Assembly (NCBI GenBank): GCA_023386555.1 | Contig: JAEWJK010000017.1 | Span: 62,001-126,000 of the forward strand | Length of the DNA: 64,000 nucleotides | Direction: 5' to 3' | DNA from: Bacteroidota bacterium | GTDB taxonomy: Bacteria; Bacteroidota; Bacteroidia; Chitinophagales; Chitinophagaceae | Shown: piece after piece, positions 17,409-25,929 of the stretch | Layout of the letters: every line of letters starts with the position of its first letter | Position numbering within the stretch: the first letter of the stretch is position 1 | Translations under genes and position numbers: made by a program | Notes under the pieces: generated by a model | Seen by the model: only the letters and a program-made list of their open reading frames with translations | What the model was told of the DNA's origin: nothing | Databases searched by the model: none

Positions 17409-18566
17409 ATGTTTAAAATTACGAAATGGTTGTCGAGTATTGCCTTCCTTTTTCTATTACAAACCTCCTGTACAAAAGTTGATGTTCTTAAAAAATCTGA
17501 GGAAATTACCACGCAATCTGTTGATATTTCAACAAGCCACATTAATGAAAGGTATGCACAAATTGTTGAGTTCTTGGAAAGTAAAAAAGAAATATCGAAT
17601 GAAACAGTGGCTAAAAAGATAGAAATGTTATTAAAGAATATTTCTAACTCCATATCAGAGTTCAATTTTGATGATAGTATTCTTATAGCTGTTTGTGATT
17701 TAGCTGAATACAAAAACGAATTAATAAATGAATATGCGCACACATATTACAAAATTTATTTTCCACTCATTAATTCAACTATTGAAGACGGATTGATTTA
17801 TACTATCCACACGAGCTTATCAATAGAACAGATTGATGAAGATTTCGAAAATATCTTTAAGCAGGAATCGTCCACCTTTTCGGGGGTAATTACAATAAAT
17901 CAGTTGAGTGATGAATTTATGCAAGAAATGCAATTTGAAAACGGGCGATTGATAAAAACAATAAGTTTGAATATTTATGATGAAAATGGTGTTAGTGCAG
18001 CACAAGGCATGGGTTCTACTTGCACTGCTTATTATCTCAATGTGAGAGAGTGGGTAAATGGTGTAATTGTCAGTGAGACATCAGAGTTATTATATATAGA
18101 CTGTGGTGGGTGCGGTGGACCTTTGGGACAAAGTGCAACAATGGTAATGAATGATAATTGTGCCGGTGGTGGTGGTAGCGGTAGTACTGGAAATAGTAAC
18201 CCAAATCCATACTTTATAACTAACGATATTTATGATGATGACATAGCATCAGGGACAGAAAATACCTGCAAAAATGGCATACGTTATCATGCCCAAATCA
18301 TTTGGGCAGGACAACCTGCTAAACCTTTAGCCTGTAATGCATGGCCTGCATATTATGTTTATCCCACAATTACGTGTAGTGTTAATAATGTTGCTTGTAC
18401 AGCAACCAGAACAGTTGGATTTCATACACCAATTGTAACTCCATTAAGCTCTAGGTCATGGTATTGCAAATGGGGTCATATGGCTTATTACAGGTATAAT
18501 TTTGGTAATGGTAATATTGAAACGGGAGAAGGCTGGAGAGTTCATGCAAGAACAGTGAAAGATTGA
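17409..18566 (+). CDS. Cys-containing secreted lipoprotein of unknown function (385 aa)
   Basis: Not recognised. The N-terminus ends in a lipobox-like LLQTSC with Cys near residue 21, so it is probably an outer-membrane or periplasmic lipoprotein. Residues about 30-200 look helical and acidic; 200-245 contain a Cys/Gly cluster (YIDCGGCGG) and a Gly/Ser linker (CAGGGGSGSTGNSNPNP); the C-terminal 120 residues are rich in Trp, Tyr, His and Cys (NTCKNGIRYHAQIIWAG, RSWYCKWGHMAYYRYNFG) and could be a compact disulfide-bonded domain. It lies in the segment bounded by tRNA-Ala 3'-end repeats, with no related genes nearby. Confidence 0.7.
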   Translation: MFKITKWLSSIAFLFLLQTSCTKVDVLKKSEEITTQSVDISTSHINERYAQIVEFLESKKEISNETVAKKIEMLLKNISNSISEFNFDDSILIAVCDLAEYKNELINEYAHTYYKIYFPLINSTIEDGLIYTIHTSLSIEQIDEDFENIFKQESSTFSGVITINQLSDEFMQEMQFENGRLIKTISLNIYDENGVSAAQGMGSTCTAYYLNVREWVNGVIVSETSELLYIDCGGCGGPLGQSATMVMNDNCAGGGGSGSTGNSNPNPYFITNDIYDDDIASGTENTCKNGIRYHAQIIWAGQPAKPLACNAWPAYYVYPTITCSVNNVACTATRTVGFHTPIVTPLSSRSWYCKWGHMAYYRYNFGNGNIETGEGWRVHARTVKD

Positions 18567-18694
18567 TATATACCTTCGTGATTAGAGGAAGATCATAATA
18601 TACATCTAAAGATGTTCTATTTGGACTTCTTTCACTTTTAAGTTTAAGAGTGACAAAGGACAAATTTTAGTGCCTGACATCGACTTATAAGGTT

Positions 18695-18736
18695 CTGTAC
18701 AGGTAAAGTAGGCTTTACCGCCAATATCTTGTACAG
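18695..18736. other. Nested inverted repeat 5' of the tRNA-Ala terminator
   Basis: CTGTACA (18695-18701) pairs with TGTACAG (18730-18736) around an inner perfect stem GGTAAAG/CTTTACC (18702-18708 with 18713-18719; loop TAGG). The spacing gives a hairpin with a 10-nt bulge on one side. It is flanked by two similar words, CGACTTATAA and CGACTTACAA. It has no T-tract, so it is not a simple terminator; its role is unknown. Confidence 0.55.
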
Positions 18737-18747
18737 CTCCGACTTAC

Positions 18748-18785
18748 AAAAAAAGCGATTCGAGGTTGCATACAAATCGCTTTTT
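18748..18785 (-). terminator. Terminator of tRNA-Ala
   Basis: On the minus strand an 11-bp stem (plus coordinates 18750-18760 with 18775-18785) and 14-nt loop end in a run of seven T. It starts within 10 bases of the tRNA 3' end. Confidence 0.85.
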
Positions 18786-18790
18786 AATTG

Positions 18791-18864
<74 letters not shown>

Positions 18865-18912
18865 GAAGGCTGCAAATGTATTGTTGGATGCATTGTCACG
18901 CAAATATTTTTA

Positions 18913-19275
18913 TCATCTCACAACCATCCTCACCATTTGTGCTGTTTCAATTGCTTGTTTTCTATTGTAATCGTAAGTAATAGATTTAATATTTACAGCA
19001 TCAATGATGGTTCCGATAAAACAAAATCCCACTGTCAGGAAAAATAAAATACCAAGCACTACATCTCCTGCGATCATTCTATGAATACCGGCAAAGCCTA
19101 ATAATCCGGCAAGACAAATCAGCAACATCGTTTGCTGAGATCTTCTTTTTCCAGTGTAGATTAGGAGGAATTGTTGTTGTTGGGGTTCGCTTAATTCTTT
19201 TAAAATTTCTTGTATCAGGTTATATTCATCTGGCTGAATATCCTGCATCATTAATATTTGTTGTTGATGATTCAT
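18913..19275 (-). CDS. TM2-domain membrane protein
   Basis: Contains a TM2 domain: two helices, LICLAGLLGFAGIHRMIAGD and VVLGILFFLTVGFCFIGTIIDAV (about residues 52-95), joined by a short turn, with the typical G-x-HR motif and a conserved Asp. The N-terminal 45 residues are a Gln-rich soluble segment. The family function is unknown. Its 5' end overlaps the upstream DUF2752 gene by 50 bases if the first ATG is used; a second ATG pair at 19251/19248 would reduce this. The two genes form a small operon. Confidence 0.85.
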   Translation of the reverse strand: MNHQQQILMMQDIQPDEYNLIQEILKELSEPQQQQFLLIYTGKRRSQQTMLLICLAGLLGFAGIHRMIAGDVVLGILFFLTVGFCFIGTIIDAVNIKSITYDYNRKQAIETAQMVRMVVR

Positions 19276-19537
19276 ATTGGGTATGTTGTTTAATGAATGG
19301 ACGAATAATAAGCCATATCAAAGCTATGGTGGAAGGTATGCCCAACCAATGATGTTTCACCGCTTCTGTAAATTGAAAATGTAAAGTATAATGAATAGAA
19401 TGACCAATGCCACATCCCCAACACCAATCAACTCCTGCAAACTTCAACAGGCAAAATGATGTTGTTGATGAAGCATCCATAGAGAACAAAGCAGTTAATG
19501 CTATAGCCCAAATAATTGATGGAAGGAATCTTTTCAT
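19226..19537 (-). CDS. DUF2752 membrane protein
   Basis: Matches the DUF2752 pattern: a short membrane protein (103 aa) with a Cys-x-x-Cys-Gly segment (VDWCWGCGIGHSIHYTLHFQF) between two hydrophobic stretches (N-terminal FLPSIIWAIALTALFSM and C-terminal WLGIPSTIALIWLIIRPF). Function unknown. It is paired with the TM2 gene downstream, overlapping it, so the two are probably translated together. Confidence 0.8.
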   Translation of the reverse strand: MKRFLPSIIWAIALTALFSMDASSTTSFCLLKFAGVDWCWGCGIGHSIHYTLHFQFTEAVKHHWLGIPSTIALIWLIIRPFIKQHTQYESSTTNINDAGYSAR

Positions 19538-19546
19538 TCTTTTAAA

Positions 19547-20041
19547 TTAACTGATCCACCCTTTTTTCTTGTATAGATCATAGCCTTTCTTTAAAGCTTC
19601 CTTCACCTGTTCAGCAACTTCATCATTCATTTTTTTTATGTGAAAGCAGGATTTTCCTTTAAGACATTTCAACAATTCAGGATGAAGTTCCGTTTTTAAT
19701 TCCGGAGAAGCATATACAGGCATGAAATAAAAACCAACATATCCTTTTTGAACCAGTAATCCACTGAACCAAACCTCATCCATCTTTTTACCAGGTGCAA
19801 TCTCTACTGTTTTTTTCGAGATCAATGAGAACTGGCCATCTTTTCCACCCTTCTTTTCAATAGAACCTTTTTCAAAAGGTAGCATCAGTTTCATCAACTC
19901 ATTAAAAATAGGAATCAGTTCAGGCTGTCCTGCAGATTTATCAGCGTATTTTATTGGCTTCGCTTCTGTTTTCCTCGGTGTTTTCTTAGTTGTTGTTGCA
20001 GCAGATTTCTTTGCTGTTTTTTTTGCAGCAGCTTTTACCAT
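19547..20041 (-). CDS. DUF1801-like protein with a Lys/Ala-rich N-terminal tail
   Basis: Residues about 40-164 resemble DUF1801 proteins: an EVWFSGLLVQKGYVGFYFMPVY core, then ELKTELHPELLKCLKGKSCFHIKKM and a C-terminal helix ending GYDLYKKKGW. The family has a frataxin/YdhG-like fold of uncertain function. The first 35 residues (AAAKKTAKKSAATTTKK) are histone-H1-like, very basic and probably disordered, which suggests nucleic-acid contact (inference). It is 9 bases upstream of the DUF2752 gene on the same strand. Confidence 0.65.
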   Translation of the reverse strand: MVKAAAKKTAKKSAATTTKKTPRKTEAKPIKYADKSAGQPELIPIFNELMKLMLPFEKGSIEKKGGKDGQFSLISKKTVEIAPGKKMDEVWFSGLLVQKGYVGFYFMPVYASPELKTELHPELLKCLKGKSCFHIKKMNDEVAEQVKEALKKGYDLYKKKGWIS

Positions 20042-20434
20042 TGGTTATTTTTCCAATAAATATAAATTCATTCGGGCAAACATGAAAACCTGGGTCATCT
20101 TTTAATAGTGTTCCGAAAGCTTTTTATCACCGAATCAGTGTTGATTGATCTTGAATGTCTTCAAACAGCTGAGATAAGCTTTGTTGCAGGTCCATTGCAT
20201 CTTGAGTCATAGTCCCTTCATAGTCTCGTCATACATGATTGCATAAGCAACACAATAAACATGGAACACACTACAGCACTAAACCGTTTTTGTTTTGCAT
20301 ATAACGTCTTTGTTGGATCATTAACGAACATTACCATCTTATATCAAACACAGGGCTTTGGCCGTATCTTATATTTGTGCTGTTGTTGTTAGGTTGTTCT
20401 TTTTGCTGTTTGTAGATGTTTCTTGTGTTAACAA
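20042..20434. other. 393-base spacer with one copy of a mini-ORF element
   Basis: Holds no gene of normal size. Bases 20187-20280 (minus strand) are one of two copies of a repeat whose other copy is at 62582-62690 (plus strand). In this copy a 9-codon frame (MYDETMKGL, 20207-20236) ends at a TGA that overlaps the ATG of a second short frame. An open frame at 20358-20642 is the antisense shadow of the helicase 3' end. Confidence 0.5.
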
Positions 20435-22927
20435 CTATTTATCCAGTTGTTGCTGCATTCGTTTTACCCTGTCTTCCAATTTCTCAGAAGAAAGGTTTTC
20501 CCGCATGCTGTCAACTTTTATCGGGAAGCAGAATGGTGTTAATCGCTCAGGAACGGTGATCACCACTTTTGTCTTTTCCATCCTCGATAAAAAATCTCTT
20601 AATCTTTGTTCCTGCATTTGTTGGTCAAACACTTCCTGGTAAGCTTGTCGTAATAAAATACTGTCCGGCTCATATTCTGCCAGCACCTGGAAGATGAGCG
20701 AAGCAGAAGCCTGTGTATGTCTTGCTTTTTTATGTTCACCAGGATAGCCCTGGAAGATCAATCCACCGATAACGGCTACATCCCTGAATTTTCGCTTGGC
20801 CATTTCAACTGAGTTCACACTTCGTTGAATATCGTTCAGCAGGTCATCAGTCGAAAAAAGATCATACACATTTGTATCATCAACAGGAATGGGTTGATCA
20901 CTCAGTAATTCAAATCCATAATCATTCATCGCAATAGAAAAAGTAATGGGAGTGATCTTGCTGATGCGAAAAGCCAGTAAAGCAGCCAAAGCCTCATGCA
21001 CCAATCTTCCTTCAAAAGGGTACACGAACAAATGAAAGCCATCTCTGGTTTCAATGTGTTCAATTAATAACTCATTGGCTTTAGGAATATGAGATAGTTT
21101 TTCCTGTAATTCAAACAAAGGAAGTAATGCACTCAGCTCTATCTCTTTTGCTTTTTTGGATAATGCATGATCGAATGTTTTTCGCAGCATCCTTCCAAGA
21201 TTGGTTGAAAGTGGAACTCTTCCTCCCTGCCAGCTTGGTACAAGCGATTTTTTTGCATTGGATGGTTTCACTACCACATCCATATCTTTTATCATCACCA
21301 GTTCAAGATGCCTGCCGGCTAACGTAAAAACATCTCCCGGTTCTAACCTGCTGATAAACCATTCTTCTATGATGCCTAAAAACTTACCACTCAACAATCT
21401 TACTTTCAACATCGGATCACTAACAATTGTTCCGATATGTAATCGATGCCGCATCGCTATTCTGCGGTTCTTTATTTTGTAAATGCCATCTATTACTTCT
21501 ACTTTTTTGTATTCATCATACTGTTGTAATGCAATACCACCATTCGTAATATGATGTAAAGCTTGCAGCCATTCTGTTTCTGTTATCTCGGAGTAACAAT
21601 AAGTGTTTTTTATTTCAGCAAATATTTCATCCGGTTTAAAGCCTTCACCAATAGCTAGCGTACATAAATATTGTATCAGCACATCATAACACAAAAGCAT
21701 CGGTTGTTTGCTTTCGATTACTTCTTCTTTAATAGCTTGTTTGATCGCTGCTGCTTCTACTAACTCAAGTGAATGGGTAGGAAGAAAATATATCTTACTC
21801 ACTTCACCAGGTCTGTGGCCACTTCTTCCTGCTCTTTGTAAAAACCTTGCAACACCTTTTGGAGAACCTACTTGTATCACCGTATCAACCGGACGAAAAT
21901 CAACACCCAGATCAAGACTGGCTGTACAAACAACTGCTTTTAGTTTTTGAGAATGCAGTGCTTCTTCCACCCAAACTCTTAATTCATGTTCAATACTTCC
22001 ATGATGCAGTGCAATAGCACCGGCCAATTGTGGAGCAATATTCAACAACTTCTGATACCATGTTTCACTCATGCCTCTTGTATTGATGAAGATGAGTGTG
22101 GTATTACTTTGTTCGATGATGGGTACTACACGATCAGCTAACTTAATTCCCATATGTCCGGCCCATGGATATTTTTCTATTTCATCAGGAATCACAGAGA
22201 TGATCTCAATTGGTTTGTGCAGTTTCGCTTTTATGATCAACGCTTTCTTTTTCTGTTTAGGAGATAAAGAAGCGATCAATACATCTTTGGCTTCATCAAG
22301 ATTACCGATAGTTGCTGAGATGCCCCAGATAGAAAGTTTGGAGTTTAAGGTCTGAAGTTTGGAGTTGCAATTCACGATTCTGCTTATAGCCAGCTCAACC
22401 TGCACACCTCGTTTGCTTCCTAATAATTCATGCCACTCATCAACAGCTATAATGCGAAGTGTTTTAAAGAAATCGGGATAACCTTTCAATGCAAGAAGTA
22501 AGTGTAAACTTTCAGGAGTAATGATCATCACCTCTGGCATGTTACGTCTTTGTTTAGCTCTTTCAGAAAGATCTGTATCACCGTTTCTGATGCCAACATT
22601 CCATTGTAATCCAAGTTCATGGATCACTTCTTCCATTGCTCTGCCAATGTCTTTTGCCAAAGCTCTTAATGGAGTGATCCAGAGTAATCTTAAACCGTTT
22701 TTCTTTTTTGTTTGATAATCTTTCGGATGATCGTTGATGAACTGAATAACTGCACCTAAAAAAACAGAGAAGGTTTTTCCGAAACCGGTAGGAGCATTCA
22801 CAATGCCGCTATTGCCATCAATAATGTCTTGCCATGCTTCTTCCTGGAATTCAAAAGCGGAGAATTGCTTTTGTTGCAGCCATTGATCAATGACTTTATA
22901 ACCTGGAGTATCGTACAGTTTTATCAT
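20435..22927 (-). CDS. Lhr-like, ligase-associated-type DEXH-box DNA helicase
   Basis: Superfamily 2 helicase of the Lhr group, as annotated in ligase-associated DNA damage-response systems; it unwinds DNA or DNA:RNA hybrids using ATP. Motifs in order: Q/FQEEAW near 28, Walker A APTGFGKT (residues 45-52), ITPLRALAKD (84-93), DEWH box (163-166), SAT (204-206), FINTRGMSE near 275 and motif VI GVARFLQRAGRSGHRPG near 360. The C-terminal half is the Lhr winged-helix/core extension. At 830 residues it has the length of this subgroup. NCNSKLQTLNSKLSIWG (about 186-201) is an in-frame copy of a spacer repeat lying between the DEWH and SAT motifs. No ligase, exonuclease or phosphoesterase partner lies beside it. 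Its start overlaps the deaminase stop by 4 bases. Confidence 0.92.
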   Translation of the reverse strand: MIKLYDTPGYKVIDQWLQQKQFSAFEFQEEAWQDIIDGNSGIVNAPTGFGKTFSVFLGAVIQFINDHPKDYQTKKKNGLRLLWITPLRALAKDIGRAMEEVIHELGLQWNVGIRNGDTDLSERAKQRRNMPEVMIITPESLHLLLALKGYPDFFKTLRIIAVDEWHELLGSKRGVQVELAISRIVNCNSKLQTLNSKLSIWGISATIGNLDEAKDVLIASLSPKQKKKALIIKAKLHKPIEIISVIPDEIEKYPWAGHMGIKLADRVVPIIEQSNTTLIFINTRGMSETWYQKLLNIAPQLAGAIALHHGSIEHELRVWVEEALHSQKLKAVVCTASLDLGVDFRPVDTVIQVGSPKGVARFLQRAGRSGHRPGEVSKIYFLPTHSLELVEAAAIKQAIKEEVIESKQPMLLCYDVLIQYLCTLAIGEGFKPDEIFAEIKNTYCYSEITETEWLQALHHITNGGIALQQYDEYKKVEVIDGIYKIKNRRIAMRHRLHIGTIVSDPMLKVRLLSGKFLGIIEEWFISRLEPGDVFTLAGRHLELVMIKDMDVVVKPSNAKKSLVPSWQGGRVPLSTNLGRMLRKTFDHALSKKAKEIELSALLPLFELQEKLSHIPKANELLIEHIETRDGFHLFVYPFEGRLVHEALAALLAFRISKITPITFSIAMNDYGFELLSDQPIPVDDTNVYDLFSTDDLLNDIQRSVNSVEMAKRKFRDVAVIGGLIFQGYPGEHKKARHTQASASLIFQVLAEYEPDSILLRQAYQEVFDQQMQEQRLRDFLSRMEKTKVVITVPERLTPFCFPIKVDSMRENLSSEKLEDRVKRMQQQLDK

Positions 22928-23361
22928 ACTCCAATATCCTCATTCCATAGTTGTGGTTTAGCTGCAATAAAGTCTTCCATCATTGCAATACATGATTCAT
23001 CATTTATAACTACTACTTCCACACGATTTTGTTTTAATAAAGCTTCTGCTCCCATGAATGTTTTATTCTCTCCAATAACTACTTTAGGTATTCCGTATAG
23101 CAATATTGCACCCGTACACATCGGACAAGGTGAAAGAGTAGTATAAAGAGTACATTCTTTATACACTGAGGCCGGCTGTCTTCCTGCATTTTCAAAAGCA
23201 TCCATTTCTCCATGCAGCACCACACTATTCTGCTGCACTCTTTTGTTATGTCCACGACCTATTATCTTCCCATTATGAACAATAACAGATCCTATGGGAA
23301 TACCACCTTCCTGTAAACCTTTATTTGCTTCTGCAATCGCTGCCTCTAAGAATTGATCCAT
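22924..23361 (-). CDS. Cytosine/nucleoside deaminase, fungal cytosine-deaminase type
   Basis: Zinc-dependent deaminase of the CDA fold. The zinc ligands and proton shuttle are H50 and E52 (VVLHGEMDAFENAGR) and C79, C82 (TLYTTLSPCPMCTGAI). The whole protein, including EGGIPIGSVIVHNGKIIGRGHNKR, LYGIPKVVIGEN and the ending WNEDIG, resembles yeast cytosine deaminase (Fcy1) from memory, not TadA, so deamination of cytosine to uracil is the leading guess; related bacterial enzymes act on other small amines or pyrimidines. 145 aa, full length. It overlaps the helicase start by 4 bases (ATGA), so the two are probably translationally coupled. Confidence 0.85.
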   Translation of the reverse strand: MDQFLEAAIAEANKGLQEGGIPIGSVIVHNGKIIGRGHNKRVQQNSVVLHGEMDAFENAGRQPASVYKECTLYTTLSPCPMCTGAILLYGIPKVVIGENKTFMGAEALLKQNRVEVVVINDESCIAMMEDFIAAKPQLWNEDIGV

Positions 23362-23387
23362 CCCTTAAAAATACGGATTCGAAGTTG

Positions 23388-23969
23388 TTAATACCTGAGT
23401 GCGATTAATGATAATGAGAATTTATACCGGAAGAACTTCAGGAATAAAGCGGTGGAAGTATATCCAACAAAAGCTCCGAAAGTATTCAGCAACACGTCAT
23501 CTATATCAATAAAACGATAATAACCAAACAAGCTGAAAAAGAGTTGGGTAAGTTCAATGGATGCTGATGTAAGGATTGCAATTAACAGCGTTGTTCTCAA
23601 TCGCTTTCTAAACAAGAGTAGAAGGAAACTACCCAGTGGAACAAACAGGATGATGTTTCCGATAAAGTTCTGCCAGAACATTCTGATGCCTAGGTGATTC
23701 TCAAAATACGTAACCATAGCATACCGCTTATAGGTATTCAGGAAAGGTGTATAATTGGTAAGGTCGATCGTAGTATTTAAACTAAACCTTTCAGATGGAA
23801 TGATGGTAAGTGATGCTAGCGCACTGATGTATGCCAGGAACAGAATATTGAAATTTGATTTCAATCTTGACGGCTTTAATACTTCATCTTTTTTTACATA
23901 AAATGTATAAATACAATAGCTTATTATGAACAAAATCAAAAAATATCCCAGCAACTGTAAATACTCCAT
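23388..23969 (-). CDS. VanZ-like membrane protein
   Basis: A VanZ-family integral membrane protein with about five hydrophobic helices. NLTNYTPF-like, FVPLGSFLLLLF and IELTQLFFSLFGYYRFIDIDDVLLNTFGAFVGY match the family core (conserved Asp-Asp and the Gly-x-x-x-Gly end). The family includes teicoplanin-resistance VanZ, but most members have no known function. I use the ATG at 23969; the 32 extra residues available upstream look unlike a membrane-protein N-terminus. It ends 26 bases from the deaminase start. Confidence 0.85.
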   Translation of the reverse strand: MEYLQLLGYFLILFIISYCIYTFYVKKDEVLKPSRLKSNFNILFLAYISALASLTIIPSERFSLNTTIDLTNYTPFLNTYKRYAMVTYFENHLGIRMFWQNFIGNIILFVPLGSFLLLLFRKRLRTTLLIAILTSASIELTQLFFSLFGYYRFIDIDDVLLNTFGAFVGYTSTALFLKFFRYKFSLSLIALRY

Positions 23970-24176
23970 GCACTCATTTTTCACTCTCTTTATACAAAGC
24001 CTGAACCAAACCTGCAGGTTTAACACTAATTGGTAATGTTTGATGCTGAATCTACTAAAATTCAAATGATTTGATGAGTAGGAAATGCTGCCGCGAAATT
24101 GGAACTGTGAACTGCGGCTTTTATATTCTCAGGATAAACTTGCATATAGATGGTGCTATTACTAATGCTAATTGGT

Positions 24177-25559
24177 TTACAAAGTTTTCAGATATTCTAT
24201 CACTGCTTTTCTTTCTGTATCAGACAGGTGATCTCCAAACGTATGTCCGTGATTACCATAGCCCGGCAATTTTGTATTGTAGGTTTTCTTGGGTGTAGGA
24301 GCGTTTTTTTCTTCATATACCCAACCCAGTTTATCGTAATTATATAGTCGTTCTTTAAAGTCTCTTTGCCAGTATGTGGGACGAATTTTACTATTCAATA
24401 CAGCTTCAACAGTTGGAACAGAACCATTGTGTAAATAAGGAGCAGTAATCCAGATACCATCTAATGGAGGTGCCACATATCCGTTTGCCGGAACAAGTTG
24501 TGCAGGATTATTTCCTTTTGCAAACCAACTGTTATTAAACCATTCAACGAATTGTGGATTTTGATGATTTGCTTTCACCAGCATAGAATCTGTTTGAATA
24601 ATACTCATCGGTATTAACAGGTTCGGATAAGTTTCATCCTTACCATAAGTACCATGGCAACTGCTGCAGTTATTGATGAAGATCGTCTCACCTTCTTGAG
24701 CTAACGATTCATTAATATCCTTTGGATATTTCGGGGCTTCTATCGATTTTATATAAGCCAATACATCACCAAAATGTGCAGATACTTCCCTGGCTTCAGT
24801 AGTGTCTGAAGTGGTAAGAATATTACTCAGCATCATGAACTGGGCAAAATCACCTCTGCCAAATCCATTATAGAACATGGCATTTTTCTTCTTCAATAGC
24901 CACCATGCAGGAACATCTGTTGGAATAACTTCTTTGGGAATTTGAAGAATAGGAGTGTCAGTCCATTTCAACGTAACCGGATCTCTGTGTGCAACAAGTA
25001 AAGCGGCTAAACGATCTGCAGCATTAACGCCTCTCACTTCTGTTTCCATTAAAGGATAAATAGTATTGAAAGAACGTATCATCATATATGCTGCATCATA
25101 TTGTTTTGGAGAAACGGTTTGCATTACTTTCAATGCAGCATTGTTCTTAAAATTATTCTGACTTGATACATTGCTGAAATCGATGTTCGTATTACCCAGT
25201 CCGATAATATAATTGTCTTCAAACCTGTCGCCATGGCATTGTAAACAATTCGGGGCTACAACTTCAACTCCATTCGATGCATTTACAACGGTAAAATCAG
25301 GACCAACATTGGCACTTTTACCTGTTCTGTTTAGAATATTTTCAACGTCTTTTCCATTGAGTAAAGTGAAATAGCCATACGGAATTCCGCTTTTTATATA
25401 ATCTCCATTGATCAGGTAATCGTATCCCTTAGCTGCATCTCCTTGTCGTTGTTCAGAGGCAGGAATATAATACGGCTTTTCCTTATCAGTATTATTGGTG
25501 AAGCTGATAGAAAGGGTGATGATCGTTATAAGAATAAGGAGGAAGCTGATCTTTTTCAT
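24177..25559 (-). CDS. Secreted di-heme c-type cytochrome (RoxA/peroxidase-like)
   Basis: An exported protein (signal peptide KKISFLLILITIITLSISF) with two covalent heme sites, CLQCH (near residue 105) and CSSCH (near 298). The C-terminal stretch APPLDGIWITAPYLHNGSVPTVEAVLN is typical of the di-heme cytochrome c peroxidase / RoxA group. It is about 460 residues, longer than CcpA-type peroxidases and shorter than RoxA, so its substrate is open: peroxide, or oxidative cleavage of a polymer. A 370-base spacer with CGCAAAG repeats precedes it; no electron-transfer partner is adjacent. Confidence 0.85.
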   Translation of the reverse strand: MKKISFLLILITIITLSISFTNNTDKEKPYYIPASEQRQGDAAKGYDYLINGDYIKSGIPYGYFTLLNGKDVENILNRTGKSANVGPDFTVVNASNGVEVVAPNCLQCHGDRFEDNYIIGLGNTNIDFSNVSSQNNFKNNAALKVMQTVSPKQYDAAYMMIRSFNTIYPLMETEVRGVNAADRLAALLVAHRDPVTLKWTDTPILQIPKEVIPTDVPAWWLLKKKNAMFYNGFGRGDFAQFMMLSNILTTSDTTEAREVSAHFGDVLAYIKSIEAPKYPKDINESLAQEGETIFINNCSSCHGTYGKDETYPNLLIPMSIIQTDSMLVKANHQNPQFVEWFNNSWFAKGNNPAQLVPANGYVAPPLDGIWITAPYLHNGSVPTVEAVLNSKIRPTYWQRDFKERLYNYDKLGWVYEEKNAPTPKKTYNTKLPGYGNHGHTFGDHLSDTERKAVIEYLKTL

Positions 25560-25929
25560 AGCCTATGTAAATTACAGATTTGTTAAGCCTTGAAATGATA
25601 TTAAATATTTAAAATATTTCTAAGGCAATACACGACCTTTGCCGGCTTGAATAAGAAAAGTTAGTTACGCAAAGAATAATTAAATCCTTTTAGTTGAAAT
25701 GGCTGTTTGAAGTTTGATCTTTACTATTGTTATGAGGTTCTAACGCAAAGGAATCTTTCACAATTGAAAGATTAATCACGGTTTTCAATAATCATTTACG
25801 CAGTAAATGATCACTTTGCGTTCTTTGCGATTTAGAGGTGTTACACATAAGAAAAACTCAACCTTAATACAGTGGTTACCAACATCGGTCTAAAAACATC
25901 TTTGCGTTACAATTTCTGAATCTACATCT
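25560..25929. other. 370-base spacer with CGCAAAG-type repeat element
   Basis: No gene seen. It holds TCTTTCA/TGAAAGA (25754-25771), a stem ATCATTTAC-GCA-GTAAATGAT (25791-25811), and the words TTTGCGTTCTTTGCGA just after it. The same stem with the same following word recurs at 44672-44710, and a weaker copy lies near 44945. Promoters for the divergent cytochrome and MFS genes must be here, but I cannot define them. Confidence 0.6.
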
